This document shows positions 22,545-31,086 of a DNA stretch of 42,033 nucleotides, piece by piece. Numbering within the stretch: the stretch's first letter is position 1; each line of letters starts with the position of its first letter. This stretch comes from a virus. The position numbers and the translations under genes are program-made. The notes beneath the pieces were generated by a model. The model ran no database searches. It saw only the letters and a list, made by a program, of their open reading frames with translations, and was not told where the DNA came from. The stretch covers positions 1 through 42,033 of IMG/VR virus record IMGVR_UViG_3300029811_000080; one strand, 5' to 3'.

Positions 22545-22573
22545 TCACAATTATTTAAATGTATTGATTTTTT
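22545..22573 (-). promoter_or_regulatory. Promoter for the head genes, copy 2 of a 29-bp repeat
   Basis: Identical over 29 bp to 11894-11922. On the - strand ACATTTAAATA lies at 22562-22552; its centre is about 28 bases before the protease ATG, the standard archaeal TATA to start distance for leaderless mRNA. Confidence 0.65.
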
Positions 22574-22620
22574 AAACCAAATACACCTATAAAGTTGATT
22601 TATTAACCTAAATCAAAGAA

Positions 22621-22893
22621 TTAATCAAGTTTTACATACCTACTGGTGGCAGTTCTTTTAACAATCTTCTTATTTTGCCCGATTTCATTCAGATTTTCAT
22701 CAGTGGCAGGATTTAATGTTAATTCTCTGGAAAACTTTAGCTCAGATTTCTTAGAAATAGCTGCACTTCCTTGCAGTTTATACACAATATCTCCAGAATG
22801 GGGCATAAACTGTACTGTCTGCCCTGTCACTGGGTCTGTTCTGCAGCCCCTATTTTTAGTACCCAAAACTCGCCTATTAAAAAATTCTGCCAT
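22621..22893 (-). CDS. Hypothetical head-region protein, 90 aa
   Basis: I chose ATG 22893 (MAEFFNRRVLGTKNRGCRTD) because GGAGG is four bases upstream and it overlaps the preceding stop by TAATG. The protein is basic, beta-rich, with QTVQFMPHSGDIVYKLQGSA in the middle. It sits between the portal and the protease. The family is not recognised; a minor head protein is likely. Confidence 0.55.
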   Translation of the reverse strand: MAEFFNRRVLGTKNRGCRTDPVTGQTVQFMPHSGDIVYKLQGSAAISKKSELKFSRELTLNPATDENLNEIGQNKKIVKRTATSRYVKLD

Positions 22894-23048
22894 TAGCCCT
22901 CCAATAATAACTTTTCTTTGGCTTGTCTCACCTTTTCTTGTATCTTCATCACACAAGTGCCGCAAAGCCACATGCCATTAACTAATGTCATTGCTTCATT
23001 ACCACAATTATCATAATTGTGACATTTTGGTTTGTTTCGTATTTCCAT
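22893..23048 (-). CDS. Small zinc-binding protein, 51 aa
   Basis: The frame starts at ATG 23048, one base after the portal stop, and overlaps the next gene by TAATG. It begins MEIRNKPKCHNYDNCGNEAM and contains Cys9, Cys15, Cys29 and Cys32 (last pair CGTC), a compact zinc ribbon, then a basic helix. Small zinc proteins next to portal genes are common in phages; the role is unknown. Confidence 0.55.
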   Translation of the reverse strand: MEIRNKPKCHNYDNCGNEAMTLVNGMWLCGTCVMKIQEKVRQAKEKLLLEG

Positions 23049-23049
23049 C

Positions 23050-25011
23050 TTAATTCTCTACTGACAATAGACTACATCTGCAACGAGGATGAAGGGGGGG
23101 TTGGTTTTCTCCTATTCTGAGTTCTTTGATTGAGAACACCTGACCATTGAGATTATTGCAAATCGGGCATGTTCTTTCTGAGAGTGCTGCAAGAAATCTT
23201 ACCTTTTTTATCCCTTCATCAACATAAGTATCCACTAGCCCTATGTTCGCCAACCTTATAGTTTCTGTCCTTGCTATCATTGCAGGCCGTAATTCTGCTT
23301 TGACAGTGATCTTCTCATCTTTGAATATATCTTTGATGTCTATATTATCTCTGATATTGTTTTCAATATCTTTTATTGGATGATTTTGTCTGAAGCCATC
23401 TTTTAGTATGTTCCTCAGTTTAGTTATATCATTTTCAGGGAATTTGCCATTAGCAACTTCAAGCGCAGTTTTTGCAGCTAAATCCTCAAACTTGTCAACC
23501 CTTAATCTTCTCAATACATTCACCAAATAATCATAATACCCAAACTCTTCAACCTCTTTAAGATTTACATACTCTTGCACAGACATCTCACCAGAGTCAG
23601 CCCGCTTAAGTTCAAGTTTAGCCTGATCAACTGATTCCCTCAATTCTTTAGGCTTTGGTTCATCCTCTTTTTTAAGCACTTCAGGTTCTTCAGGTTCAGG
23701 TGCTACTGGCTTTTCTCCGGGTTCGTTTAATTCATCTTCTGGATCAACTTTCTCAGGCTTTGGAAGTATATCCTCTGCACCTTCAAAATTAAGTAACCGT
23801 GCGATCTCTAACTCTGCCATCCTTCTAAGAGGTTCTGATACATTAAAGTTCTCAACTATCTTAGTAAGCCTTTCTAATCTTTTATTTATCTCTTCTTCAC
23901 CTGGAAGGTTCCACACAAAATCTATCTCAGTATCTAATCCTTTGGACTCTAAGAATGGTATGAATATCTGCTCTTCAATTATACTTTCTACTTCTTCCTG
24001 CATGGATTTAATCTCTCTCTGCCAAAATTCAAGCTGGACGTTTGCAAGTCCTTCAGGGATATTAGCTGCCCCGAATAACACTAAAGGAATCTCCATGCCA
24101 TAAGCAAGACGTATCATGTGATGGTCAGATACGTCAGTCAAATTTTTACCTACATCCTTGAAATCTATGACACTCATATCTACATTGCCATCAGTTACCC
24201 ATTCAGTCCTATTAGTAAGAAATTTAAGTTTATCATTGAAATCGTCAACATCATCAGGGTTAACAGCTTCACCAGGCGCACCTACTTTCACATGGATAGG
24301 TGATCCTGCTTTCCGGGAGATCAGTTTTTGTAAATCAGACTCATTTATGACCATATTCTCAATCACCATCTCATTCGGCCATATAATCCCCATTCCATAC
24401 GCTTCACCAGGAATCTTATTCACCTGCAAATGCGCAATCTGGGTAGGTTCAAATGGGATAAGTTTAGAACTGTTCTTAGTATATCTTTTAAGATCACACA
24501 TAAACTGATTATATCCTATTACTTTCCCTTTCTTATCTCTCTTGACATACATGTTATTTGCGTTATTCACCTTAAGTTTTTCTTCTTTTATGTCAATCTC
24601 CATAAAACCGTTTCCTTTAGAGAACCCTTCCCTAAGCCATTCTCTAAGAACTGTGGGGAAATCTGTATTACTTATGAACATATCAACTGCTTCTTTCGAT
24701 TTAGGATTCTTTGCCTTGATTGAGAAATCTCCAACAATAGAATGACTTATCTTATTGACTCCTGCAGCTACCACACCAACAGATTTATACAACTTTTCAA
24801 CATCCTCAAAACTGAACGGATGCTCAACGCCCAAATCTTTCGGAAATCTAACAATAGTATCCTTTACTTCGCCTTTGAACTGTTCCTGGACAGGGTATGA
24901 ATCGCTGGGTTTTGCTGCGATATATCCTTTAGTGTTATCTCTTACCTCATTTCCCTTATCATTAAATTTGTCTTTTGTCATTTTCTTAGAATGGGATAAA
25001 TTGTCTGCCAA
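23050..25011 (-). CDS. Portal protein fused to a MuF-type minor head domain
   Basis: The 653-residue protein has a portal core (about 50-420) with KSVGVVAAGVNKISHSIVGD near the start, GYNQFMCDLKRYTKNSS and a long clip/stem region rich in charged helices. An acidic Pro/Glu linker follows (about 420-470). The C-terminal part (about 480-653) is SPP1-gp7/MuF-like, ending ARTETIRLANIG, CPICNNLNG and HPRCRCSLLS, the conserved zinc-type motif of that family. In most phages these are two genes; here they are one chain. The portal forms the DNA entry ring, and MuF proteins enter the head and are often ejected. Confidence 0.8.
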   Translation of the reverse strand: MADNLSHSKKMTKDKFNDKGNEVRDNTKGYIAAKPSDSYPVQEQFKGEVKDTIVRFPKDLGVEHPFSFEDVEKLYKSVGVVAAGVNKISHSIVGDFSIKAKNPKSKEAVDMFISNTDFPTVLREWLREGFSKGNGFMEIDIKEEKLKVNNANNMYVKRDKKGKVIGYNQFMCDLKRYTKNSSKLIPFEPTQIAHLQVNKIPGEAYGMGIIWPNEMVIENMVINESDLQKLISRKAGSPIHVKVGAPGEAVNPDDVDDFNDKLKFLTNRTEWVTDGNVDMSVIDFKDVGKNLTDVSDHHMIRLAYGMEIPLVLFGAANIPEGLANVQLEFWQREIKSMQEEVESIIEEQIFIPFLESKGLDTEIDFVWNLPGEEEINKRLERLTKIVENFNVSEPLRRMAELEIARLLNFEGAEDILPKPEKVDPEDELNEPGEKPVAPEPEEPEVLKKEDEPKPKELRESVDQAKLELKRADSGEMSVQEYVNLKEVEEFGYYDYLVNVLRRLRVDKFEDLAAKTALEVANGKFPENDITKLRNILKDGFRQNHPIKDIENNIRDNIDIKDIFKDEKITVKAELRPAMIARTETIRLANIGLVDTYVDEGIKKVRFLAALSERTCPICNNLNGQVFSIKELRIGENQPPLHPRCRCSLLSVEN

Positions 25012-25183
25012 CCAATGCCATGGTTAATCCAAATAACCAACAATATTGCACCTTATAATGCAGCCTTGAATTATGTTTAATCTGTCTGTTTGCGATCACA
25101 TTTTTGTATATCAACACATCTCTATCAATAGACTTCATACGCTTGAACTCTTCCAGTCCCACGTTAAGCCCCTCTGTATCCAT
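24986..25183 (-). CDS. Small protein with hydrophobic C-terminal segment, 65 aa
   Basis: It overlaps the portal start by 26 bases and is the first gene after the promoter region at 25198. The N-terminal half is charged; the C-terminal half has QYCWLFGLTMALVGRQF, a possible membrane or packing helix. Its place directly before the portal suggests a packaging or head accessory. The family is not recognised. Confidence 0.5.
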   Translation of the reverse strand: MDTEGLNVGLEEFKRMKSIDRDVLIYKNVIANRQIKHNSRLHYKVQYCWLFGLTMALVGRQFIPF

Positions 25184-25197
25184 ATTGACACTATAAC

Positions 25198-25257
25198 TAC
25201 ACTATTATATAAACATTCTGTTTTTTTGAGGTAATTTATATATATACTTAGGTTGAT
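25198..25257 (-). promoter_or_regulatory. Promoter region for portal-head operon
   Basis: On the - strand it contains CAACCTAAG followed by TATATATATAA, similar to the AACCCAA-TTTATATA sites on the + strand, and a second TATA-like TTTATATAA nearer the start at 25183. It begins inside the last codons of the terminase gene. Confidence 0.5.
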
Positions 25258-26675
25258 ATGTATGGCTTATATCTTGGTGAAGTGTCAAACAAGGCAAGAG
25301 AGATACTCCAAAAGGCATCACCATGACCTATTGCAGTAGTATGAGATTTAAGTTCGTTGTTAACCGCAAGTATGCTATGTAGCATCTTTTGATGATTCAA
25401 AAGAGTTATCTTAGGTTTATACTCATCATTTTCTTTGTAATTGACTAACCTACTGAAATTGCTTGCCATATTAAATTTACTTTTAACTGAGAATACTACT
25501 GGTTCCCAGATTCGTTTATTTATCAGGTTTCGTTCTCTGAAACTTTCTAGCTCTGACCTGGTATCGTCATAGCTTACTCGGTCTATCTGGAAGAATTCTA
25601 TTGCTTCATTTACAAAATCTACCTGCTTAGTGTATTCCCAGTTGTGCATGAACTTCTCAAATAATTGGGTATAATGCCCCCCTTCCTGCATAAATATAGT
25701 GAAATGAGAGGGGTGAGCTTTCATGCCAATATCTAATCCTGCAACAATCTCTATCCTCCTTGTCTTGAACTCGCAAGCAGGGGATTTGCATGTGTCTAAG
25801 TTTAGATCCACTACTTTCATTAATTCTACTCTCTTAAAATAAGCATTCTCAGACCATACCGGACTGCACATATATTCTTTGTTAAAAGCTTTCTCTCCAA
25901 TCTCATCATTCCTTATCTCACACAACCTTCTGTAACTGAACAACTCAGGCCATAACACTTCTTTTTTTCCTTCATTAATTATTGCTTTGTACTCAGCCCA
26001 ATCCCATAACTTATTATCTTTTAATTGAAAAAATAGGTCTGTCTGATGCTGAGCTGTGCCTACCAAATGAACCTGCCCTCCCTCCTTAGGTAGGCTCATC
26101 ACCTGCTCTCTGAAAATAATATTAATCTTATCTATCACAGTAAAATTCAGTTCATTAGTTGGGTCTGCAAGTATATCATCACAGATAACACCTTCACCGT
26201 GCCAGCCACGATTAAAGGTTAATATCCCTGAGGGGGTAACCCTAAACCTGTCACCATTACCCCAAGTATAATCTAACATAGCTTTCCCTAGATTATTATC
26301 TGTCAGGTTATGAAAATAGGGGTTTGTTGATATGAGCTGTTTGATGTTCTCAGTATGATATGAGCTCATATTTTGGTTATAACTCATATATAGCCAACGC
26401 TGATTATCTTTTTCTTTGATTCTATAAATTAGCCACATGATAAAAGCGTAGATGGTTATTGATTTCAGGTGCTTCCTTGCAGATAATGTTGCTGTCCGTT
26501 TGTTGTTCTCTATCCTGAGAGCCCACCTAAATGTATGAGGTGCCTTAACAATTGTACCTTTCTTAAAACTGCAGGGGTATATATATTGTATAAAATACGC
26601 AAAAGAATCTTTAGCCTTAGTTTGAATATCTAATAGTTCGGTCTTAAGTTTTTCCAAATCATCTGCCGAGCCCAT
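25248..26675 (-). CDS. Terminase large subunit
   Basis: The 475-residue packaging motor has an ATPase domain with a non-canonical Walker A (TLSARKHLKS, residues 64-72), Walker B VICDD (163-167) and a C-terminal RNase-H-like nuclease with Asp315 (VAGLDIG), Asp370/371 (VSYDD) and Asp453 (HGDAF). The Walker A lacks the GxxGxGKS form, as in many terminases where the Lys is displaced. It overlaps the small subunit gene by 17 bases. It pumps and cuts the viral DNA at the portal. Confidence 0.9.
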   Translation of the reverse strand: MGSADDLEKLKTELLDIQTKAKDSFAYFIQYIYPCSFKKGTIVKAPHTFRWALRIENNKRTATLSARKHLKSITIYAFIMWLIYRIKEKDNQRWLYMSYNQNMSSYHTENIKQLISTNPYFHNLTDNNLGKAMLDYTWGNGDRFRVTPSGILTFNRGWHGEGVICDDILADPTNELNFTVIDKINIIFREQVMSLPKEGGQVHLVGTAQHQTDLFFQLKDNKLWDWAEYKAIINEGKKEVLWPELFSYRRLCEIRNDEIGEKAFNKEYMCSPVWSENAYFKRVELMKVVDLNLDTCKSPACEFKTRRIEIVAGLDIGMKAHPSHFTIFMQEGGHYTQLFEKFMHNWEYTKQVDFVNEAIEFFQIDRVSYDDTRSELESFRERNLINKRIWEPVVFSVKSKFNMASNFSRLVNYKENDEYKPKITLLNHQKMLHSILAVNNELKSHTTAIGHGDAFWSISLALFDTSPRYKPYIST

Positions 26676-27126
26676 TTCTTGTGTCTTCCAGTAACTTTTT
26701 CAATTCAACATTTATGGTCAAATTATTTTCATTCTTAGTAAAATTGAAGTTAGTTACTTGCCTTGGTGTCAGTATTTCCCATTTAACCTTTTGTAACTGT
26801 GCAAATGCGCCAGTCCCTTTAGGTAAATCTTCCCAATCTTCTAACTGGTTCAGGCATTTGAGATATTTCTGTTCTGCTAAAGCAATTATCCTTAATGACT
26901 TTGCCTTTTCTTTGGCTATGTCTGTATGCAAATCTTTTTTAACAGATTCAAGTATTACTTTAGAGGTTTTATCCCAACCATACTTCTTAACCCACCCATA
27001 GAATGTGGTATGAGATATGCCACACTTCGTATAGATTCTGTTAGCTGGAACTTTCTCATGATAAAGTTTTTCAGCTTCAAGCCTCAGTTTTTGCATTGCC
27101 GCTTTTGTCTGCCCGGTCTTTCCCAT
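26659..27126 (-). CDS. Terminase small subunit
   Basis: The 155-residue protein has an N-terminal helix-turn-helix (ANRIYTKCGISHTTFYGWVKKYGW, split by the turn at GIS, about residues 28-52), a central helical part and a C-terminal segment TNFNFTKNENNLTINVELKKLL, matching terminase small subunits that recognise the packaging site. The start overlaps the preceding gene by 50 bases. Its location before the large subunit supports the call. Confidence 0.8.
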   Translation of the reverse strand: MGKTGQTKAAMQKLRLEAEKLYHEKVPANRIYTKCGISHTTFYGWVKKYGWDKTSKVILESVKKDLHTDIAKEKAKSLRIIALAEQKYLKCLNQLEDWEDLPKGTGAFAQLQKVKWEILTPRQVTNFNFTKNENNLTINVELKKLLEDTRNGLGR

Positions 27127-27691
27127 CTTTTTCCTTCTTATCTATTCTTGCAGAATTGTTCCCATACAATCCGCTCTGTTTTTCTGCCAATGATATGCCT
27201 TCTAATTCAGGTTTATTTTCATAACTTGCCCTTGCACGCTTGACTGCATACATTTCTTCTTCCATGACAGACATGTTATAATCTCCTTCTCTGCCATAAC
27301 CTTCATACTTATACCTAAATGCGTTCACGAATACATCAAAAGGGTGCTTCTTTGAAACAGCAGAGTCACGTTTTGCAACAACTTCAACAAAAGATATATA
27401 CTTAGGTGAACTGTATTTAGTCCAGTCAATCTTAATAGGCTTGATGTCAGCTGCGTTAACATATCCATTCTTACGCATAGATTTCTTAATCTCTTCCTGA
27501 TAGTGTGCCTCAAAATCATCCATTGCAGCTTTCTTGAAAAAAGGTAACTTCTTCTTGCTTACATCCATCCGTACATTTGATAACTCTCTTAAGAACATGA
27601 TTTTTGCACTTTTTTGGCTATGCGGACCTACCTGGTTAAAATCTTGTTTTTCTTCTTCTGTAGGTCTTCTGAAAAATTGTCCTCCTGCCAT
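27077..27691 (-). CDS. Hypothetical protein, 204 aa, upstream of terminase
   Basis: A mostly helical basic protein beginning MAGGQFFRRPTEEEKQDFNQ, with a central DWTKYSSPKYISFVEVVAKRDSA and a Lys/Asp-rich disordered tail. GGAGG precedes the start; its end overlaps the small terminase by 50 bases. I do not recognise it. Given its place it may act in packaging or late regulation. Confidence 0.55.
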   Translation of the reverse strand: MAGGQFFRRPTEEEKQDFNQVGPHSQKSAKIMFLRELSNVRMDVSKKKLPFFKKAAMDDFEAHYQEEIKKSMRKNGYVNAADIKPIKIDWTKYSSPKYISFVEVVAKRDSAVSKKHPFDVFVNAFRYKYEGYGREGDYNMSVMEEEMYAVKRARASYENKPELEGISLAEKQSGLYGNNSARIDKKEKDGKDRADKSGNAKTEA

Positions 27692-27994
27692 TTAGTCCTC
27701 CTTGACTTCTTTCTCTTCTACGCCTTCGGTCAGATGTTTATTCATTCTGCTAAGGGTATCCTCTTTTTGTACCAACTTCTCATTCAGTGCATCCATGATC
27801 TTCTTATCTTCTTTCTCTTTTCTTTCTTTTAAGAATGGTCTTACTGTTTCTTGATACCTCTCTTGAAGCCTTTGAAAATTTATTGACAGCTCATTATACT
27901 CGATTTGTTTCTTGAGTTCTTCAATATCTGACTTTACATTGATTATTCCTTTCTCAGTTAATTTTGTTTCTGTTTCATCTAGTTTTCTTTTCAT
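27692..27994 (-). CDS. Coiled-coil protein, 100 aa
   Basis: The product is almost entirely charged heptad-like helix (ETETKLTEKGIINVKSD, ELKKQIEYNELSINFQRL, KERKEKEDKK), a strong coiled-coil prediction by eye. It overlaps the upstream stop by ATGA and abuts the next start. A structural adaptor or scaffold role is possible; no family is recognised. Confidence 0.55.
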   Translation of the reverse strand: MKRKLDETETKLTEKGIINVKSDIEELKKQIEYNELSINFQRLQERYQETVRPFLKERKEKEDKKIMDALNEKLVQKEDTLSRMNKHLTEGVEEKEVKED

Positions 27995-28164
27995 TTGTCC
28001 TCCTCTAAATACTTATCATCAATCTCTCTTATCTGATTATCTATTGCCATCCTGCAGAATGTGTCAGGCTTAAAATCAGGATATGCCTCAAAGAATTCCA
28101 TCTGCCTAACACAAAATCCTATGCACCTTTGCACTATCTTGTCTCTTAGCTTAACCTTTTTCAT
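27991..28164 (-). CDS. Small protein, possible ribbon-helix-helix, 57 aa
   Basis: The frame starts at ATG 28164 and overlaps the next gene by ATGA. It reads MKKVKLRDKIVQRCIGFCVR then EFFEAYPDFKPDTFCRMAID and QIREIDDKYLEED. The ending (F-x-PDTFCRMAIDNQI) resembles the helical part of small regulators, but the N-terminal ribbon strand is unclear. It opens the structural operon on the - strand, just after the glycan cassette ends. Confidence 0.45.
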   Translation of the reverse strand: MKKVKLRDKIVQRCIGFCVRQMEFFEAYPDFKPDTFCRMAIDNQIREIDDKYLEEDK

Positions 28165-28185
28165 TACAAGTTAATTAATTAACTA

Positions 28186-29307
28186 CTATATTAATGTCTC
28201 TATTTTTGTAGCAGTTTTAGCCCAGGTATTATCTTTGGAGGTCTTTATTGTTGCAATTGATTTCTCTCTTATAATTGACTGATCATCATATATTCCCCTC
28301 ATAACATTCCTTAATTCAGTTATATCAGGAGTTAACCATTTTATACCCTCATATTGCACCTCATGCTGTATTTCTGTAAGTTTACCACCAATAATCCAAC
28401 CATTTTTATCATTTACATAATCAGTCTGACCACCAAAATTTGTAGTAATAACAGGCAACCCGCAAGCCATAGCCTCAATACATGGAAGATTGTATGCCTC
28501 TGCCCTAGTAGGGCTTACAAAAATGTCAGCCTGTGCATACAGATTAACCAATTTATCATAAGGGATATTCTCTAGATTTATATCCAGGATTGGCAAATCT
28601 GTTCTATCTTTAGGTGCTAATTCTGATATCAACTTCTGAACATCAGGTATTCCATAAGCAGGGTTGAGTTTCAATAACAGTTTAACATCTTCTTTGTCTG
28701 TGAACTCTTCCAAGTATGCCTTAATTAAATACTGAACTCCTCCTCTGTCTTCCAAATTCCTAAAACCTTTGTTTGCCATGAACACAAATTTGTCTTTATC
28801 TAGAGTCTTTTCTTTTGGTGAGAATAATAATAAATCTACCCCATGAGGGACTATCTTAACTTTATTTGTGATTTCAGAAACTTTATAAGAAGAATTCATT
28901 ATACATTTATCTGGTTTAGCTCCCCATTGATAATCTTTAAATGTATTCATCACTGCTCTCCTGGTATGCTCACTAGGGACAAAGATGTATTCTATATCAG
29001 GATTCATACATTCTTCAATGAAACTTTTAGGTACACAATCTCCTTCCCAAATCAAGTAAACCCAGTTTCTTTTAGCCTGAGTATTAAGCCTCCAATATAA
29101 TGGATGAGTTATAATAAGATTAATCTCATCATTTTCTGGTTCTGCTTTCAACATCTTTAATTCATTATCATCTACCATAGTCTGCCAGTTAGGAGGAACT
29201 GGGACAGTCAATCTTACATCTGTAATCTTGCTTAATGCTCGGGATAAGTTTCTTATATGATTTGAATATCCTGACGAATCAAACATAGTGCCTATAATAT
29301 TTATCAT
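28186..29307 (-). CDS. GT4 family glycosyltransferase
   Basis: The 373-residue protein has the GT-B fold plan: an N-terminal domain starting with a Gly-Tyr acceptor loop (MFDSSGYSNHIRNLSRAL), the linker KVKIVPHGVDLLLFSP, and a C-terminal donor domain with FVSPTRAEAYNLPCIEAMACG, which contains the E-x7-E donor signature of GT4. It transfers sugar from a nucleotide donor to a glycan or lipid; the exact sugar is not visible. It is the last gene of the glycan cassette. Confidence 0.85.
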   Translation of the reverse strand: MINIIGTMFDSSGYSNHIRNLSRALSKITDVRLTVPVPPNWQTMVDDNELKMLKAEPENDEINLIITHPLYWRLNTQAKRNWVYLIWEGDCVPKSFIEECMNPDIEYIFVPSEHTRRAVMNTFKDYQWGAKPDKCIMNSSYKVSEITNKVKIVPHGVDLLLFSPKEKTLDKDKFVFMANKGFRNLEDRGGVQYLIKAYLEEFTDKEDVKLLLKLNPAYGIPDVQKLISELAPKDRTDLPILDINLENIPYDKLVNLYAQADIFVSPTRAEAYNLPCIEAMACGLPVITTNFGGQTDYVNDKNGWIIGGKLTEIQHEVQYEGIKWLTPDITELRNVMRGIYDDQSIIREKSIATIKTSKDNTWAKTATKIETLI

Positions 29308-29311
29308 TTTA

Positions 29312-30190
29312 TTACCTCATCAATAGATTATTTTCTTTCTTTAGTTCATCCTTGTTGGGCATATTTTCGTGAGTAAAGATTCTGTTTAATTCATTTTCAT
29401 GCTCTCTTGTGAACTCTTCAAATATGCCCTGATTAAACTTTGTAAGGTTTTGGCTGTCACTGAATCTTTCACCACCTGAAGGAGTCAATTGATGATAATT
29501 AACTGCATGAGTATCAACACCAATCTTAAACCCTTCCATTTCTGCCTTATAGCTAAATATCTGCTCTTCCCTGAAACCATGCTTACTTAATCTTGTAGGA
29601 TAATATTTCACATTTTCATGCACTATCTTTTTAATTAAAGCACAAGACCTAAAATGATGAGCTGGCATAATCTTATCATCAACATAACCATAACCGCAAT
29701 CATCACCATTAAATATATGATTTCCGTCCTTATCTAAGATCACCCGGTTTATTATCCCATTTGTAAGAAATCTTGTCTCTCTTTTCATTATAGGCTGAGT
29801 CATTGGAACTGTCACTCCGCTAGCAATGTCATAACCTGCAGCTATTACTCTAAACAACCTTTCAATATAATCATATTTTAATATCACATCATCATCTACC
29901 CTAATGAAATAATCATAACCTCCTTTCTCCATAGCTAAATCTACTATCGCTTGCCTTGCTCTGCTTACACCATGAGGGAACTCAGTCTTTTTAAGGAATA
30001 TTTTATGATTCTCCAATTTAATCCTTGTAACAATACAATTAAAGAAATGATAATTATTTAATGGAGTGCCTCCACAATCATCAAGAATAAATATATCAAA
30101 ATCTTTATATGTCTGTGTCCGTAGTGATTGGAGTAATAATGCCAATTCTGTAGGTCTATCTCTAGTATTGATTAAAATTGCGGTTTTCAT
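29312..30190 (-). CDS. GT2 family glycosyltransferase (GT-A)
   Basis: A GT-A fold is visible: N-terminal INTRDRPTELALLLQSLRTQT and FILDDCGG, then FIRVDDDV with Asp99-101 as the metal-binding DxD, and SRARQAIVDLA before it. The 292 residues match soluble GT2 enzymes. Its start overlaps the dehydrogenase stop by four bases. It should add one sugar to a growing glycan. Confidence 0.8.
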   Translation of the reverse strand: MKTAILINTRDRPTELALLLQSLRTQTYKDFDIFILDDCGGTPLNNYHFFNCIVTRIKLENHKIFLKKTEFPHGVSRARQAIVDLAMEKGGYDYFIRVDDDVILKYDYIERLFRVIAAGYDIASGVTVPMTQPIMKRETRFLTNGIINRVILDKDGNHIFNGDDCGYGYVDDKIMPAHHFRSCALIKKIVHENVKYYPTRLSKHGFREEQIFSYKAEMEGFKIGVDTHAVNYHQLTPSGGERFSDSQNLTKFNQGIFEEFTREHENELNRIFTHENMPNKDELKKENNLLMR

Positions 30191-31041
30191 AGTGTGCTAT
30201 ACCTCTTACTTTTGTTATGGAATCCTGTCTGTTTTGATTGGTGAATGTTAATCTTATCAGTCAAACTGGCATAATTCGGTATGTCTCCTGCAACATGACT
30301 GAATGCTCTGTTATCCCTGGGGAAACAAGGACCGCCATAAGCACCACCTGGTTTAAAATATTCTGTTCCTATCCTTCTGTCTTCACCTATTGCATCAAGA
30401 ATCGTCTCCCCATCTGCGCCTATCTTATTAGCTATCTCATTTACCGAATTAGCAAAACTTATCTTCATAGTGATATAAGAGTTAAGTGCCATCTTCGCAA
30501 GTTCTGCTGACTTCAAGCCCATGCGCTTAATCGGTGCATTGACAATATCTTTATATACATTCTCAAGCAAATCCCCTGCTTTCTTGTTTTCTTCGCCAAT
30601 AAGAATAAAGTCCGGCTTATACATATCACTTACTACATGACCCAATCTTATGAACTCAGGATTATAGCAGATGTCTCCACAAGGCAAGTATTTAGCTAAC
30701 GCATTGCAAGTCCCAGGCATAACCGTGGAAGTAACCACATACAGATCGCAGTTAAGATGTTTCCATGACTTCTCGATAGAAGAATAGATATATTTGTTAC
30801 TAAAACTTCCATCAGGCATACTTGGTGTAGGTACTACATTAAATACAACTTCGCAGTCTTTTAGCATAGAAAAGTCTGTGCTAATAATCAACCTTTCAAG
30901 ATTCATTTGTTGTAAATCCTTGTCTTCGTTCTCTTTTGGGATCATCTCTACTACATCAACGCCATATACTTCATGTTTCTGTGCAAGAACCCCTGCCAAA
31001 CACATGCCTAACTTTCCCAATCCAATCACTCCTATGTTCAT
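30187..31041 (-). CDS. Shortened UDP-glucose/UDP-sugar 6-dehydrogenase-like protein
   Basis: Residues 1-185 are the NAD-binding domain with GVIGLGKLG. Residues about 178-260 are the central helical domain containing KSAELAKMALNSY and GGPCFPRD, with catalytic Cys239. The family normally continues for about 130 residues with a C-terminal UDP-sugar-binding domain; here the protein stops at 284. It may oxidise a nucleotide sugar with an altered dimer, work with a partner, or be inactive. The start lies in a 20-bp tandem repeat that copies its own ribosome site. Confidence 0.75.
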   Translation of the reverse strand: MNIGVIGLGKLGMCLAGVLAQKHEVYGVDVVEMIPKENEDKDLQQMNLERLIISTDFSMLKDCEVVFNVVPTPSMPDGSFSNKYIYSSIEKSWKHLNCDLYVVTSTVMPGTCNALAKYLPCGDICYNPEFIRLGHVVSDMYKPDFILIGEENKKAGDLLENVYKDIVNAPIKRMGLKSAELAKMALNSYITMKISFANSVNEIANKIGADGETILDAIGEDRRIGTEYFKPGGAYGGPCFPRDNRAFSHVAGDIPNYASLTDKINIHQSKQTGFHNKSKRYSTL

Positions 31042-31086
31042 CTTTTCACTCCTATGTTCATCTTTTCACTCCTATGTTCATCTTTT
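31027..31086 (-). repeat. Three tandem 20-bp repeats carrying a start codon and ribosome site
   Basis: CACTCCTATGTTCATCTTTT occurs exactly three times, at 31027, 31047 and 31067. On the - strand each unit supplies ATGAACATAGGAGTG, so it has both a start codon and a GGAGTG ribosome site for the next copy. Two upstream copies encode seven-codon frames (MNIGVKR, stop) that end by ATGA overlap into the next start. Confidence 0.9.

Noticed and set aside
31027-31086. Possible CRISPR array
   Set aside because: The three 20-bp copies are directly adjacent with no spacers and lie over a gene start.
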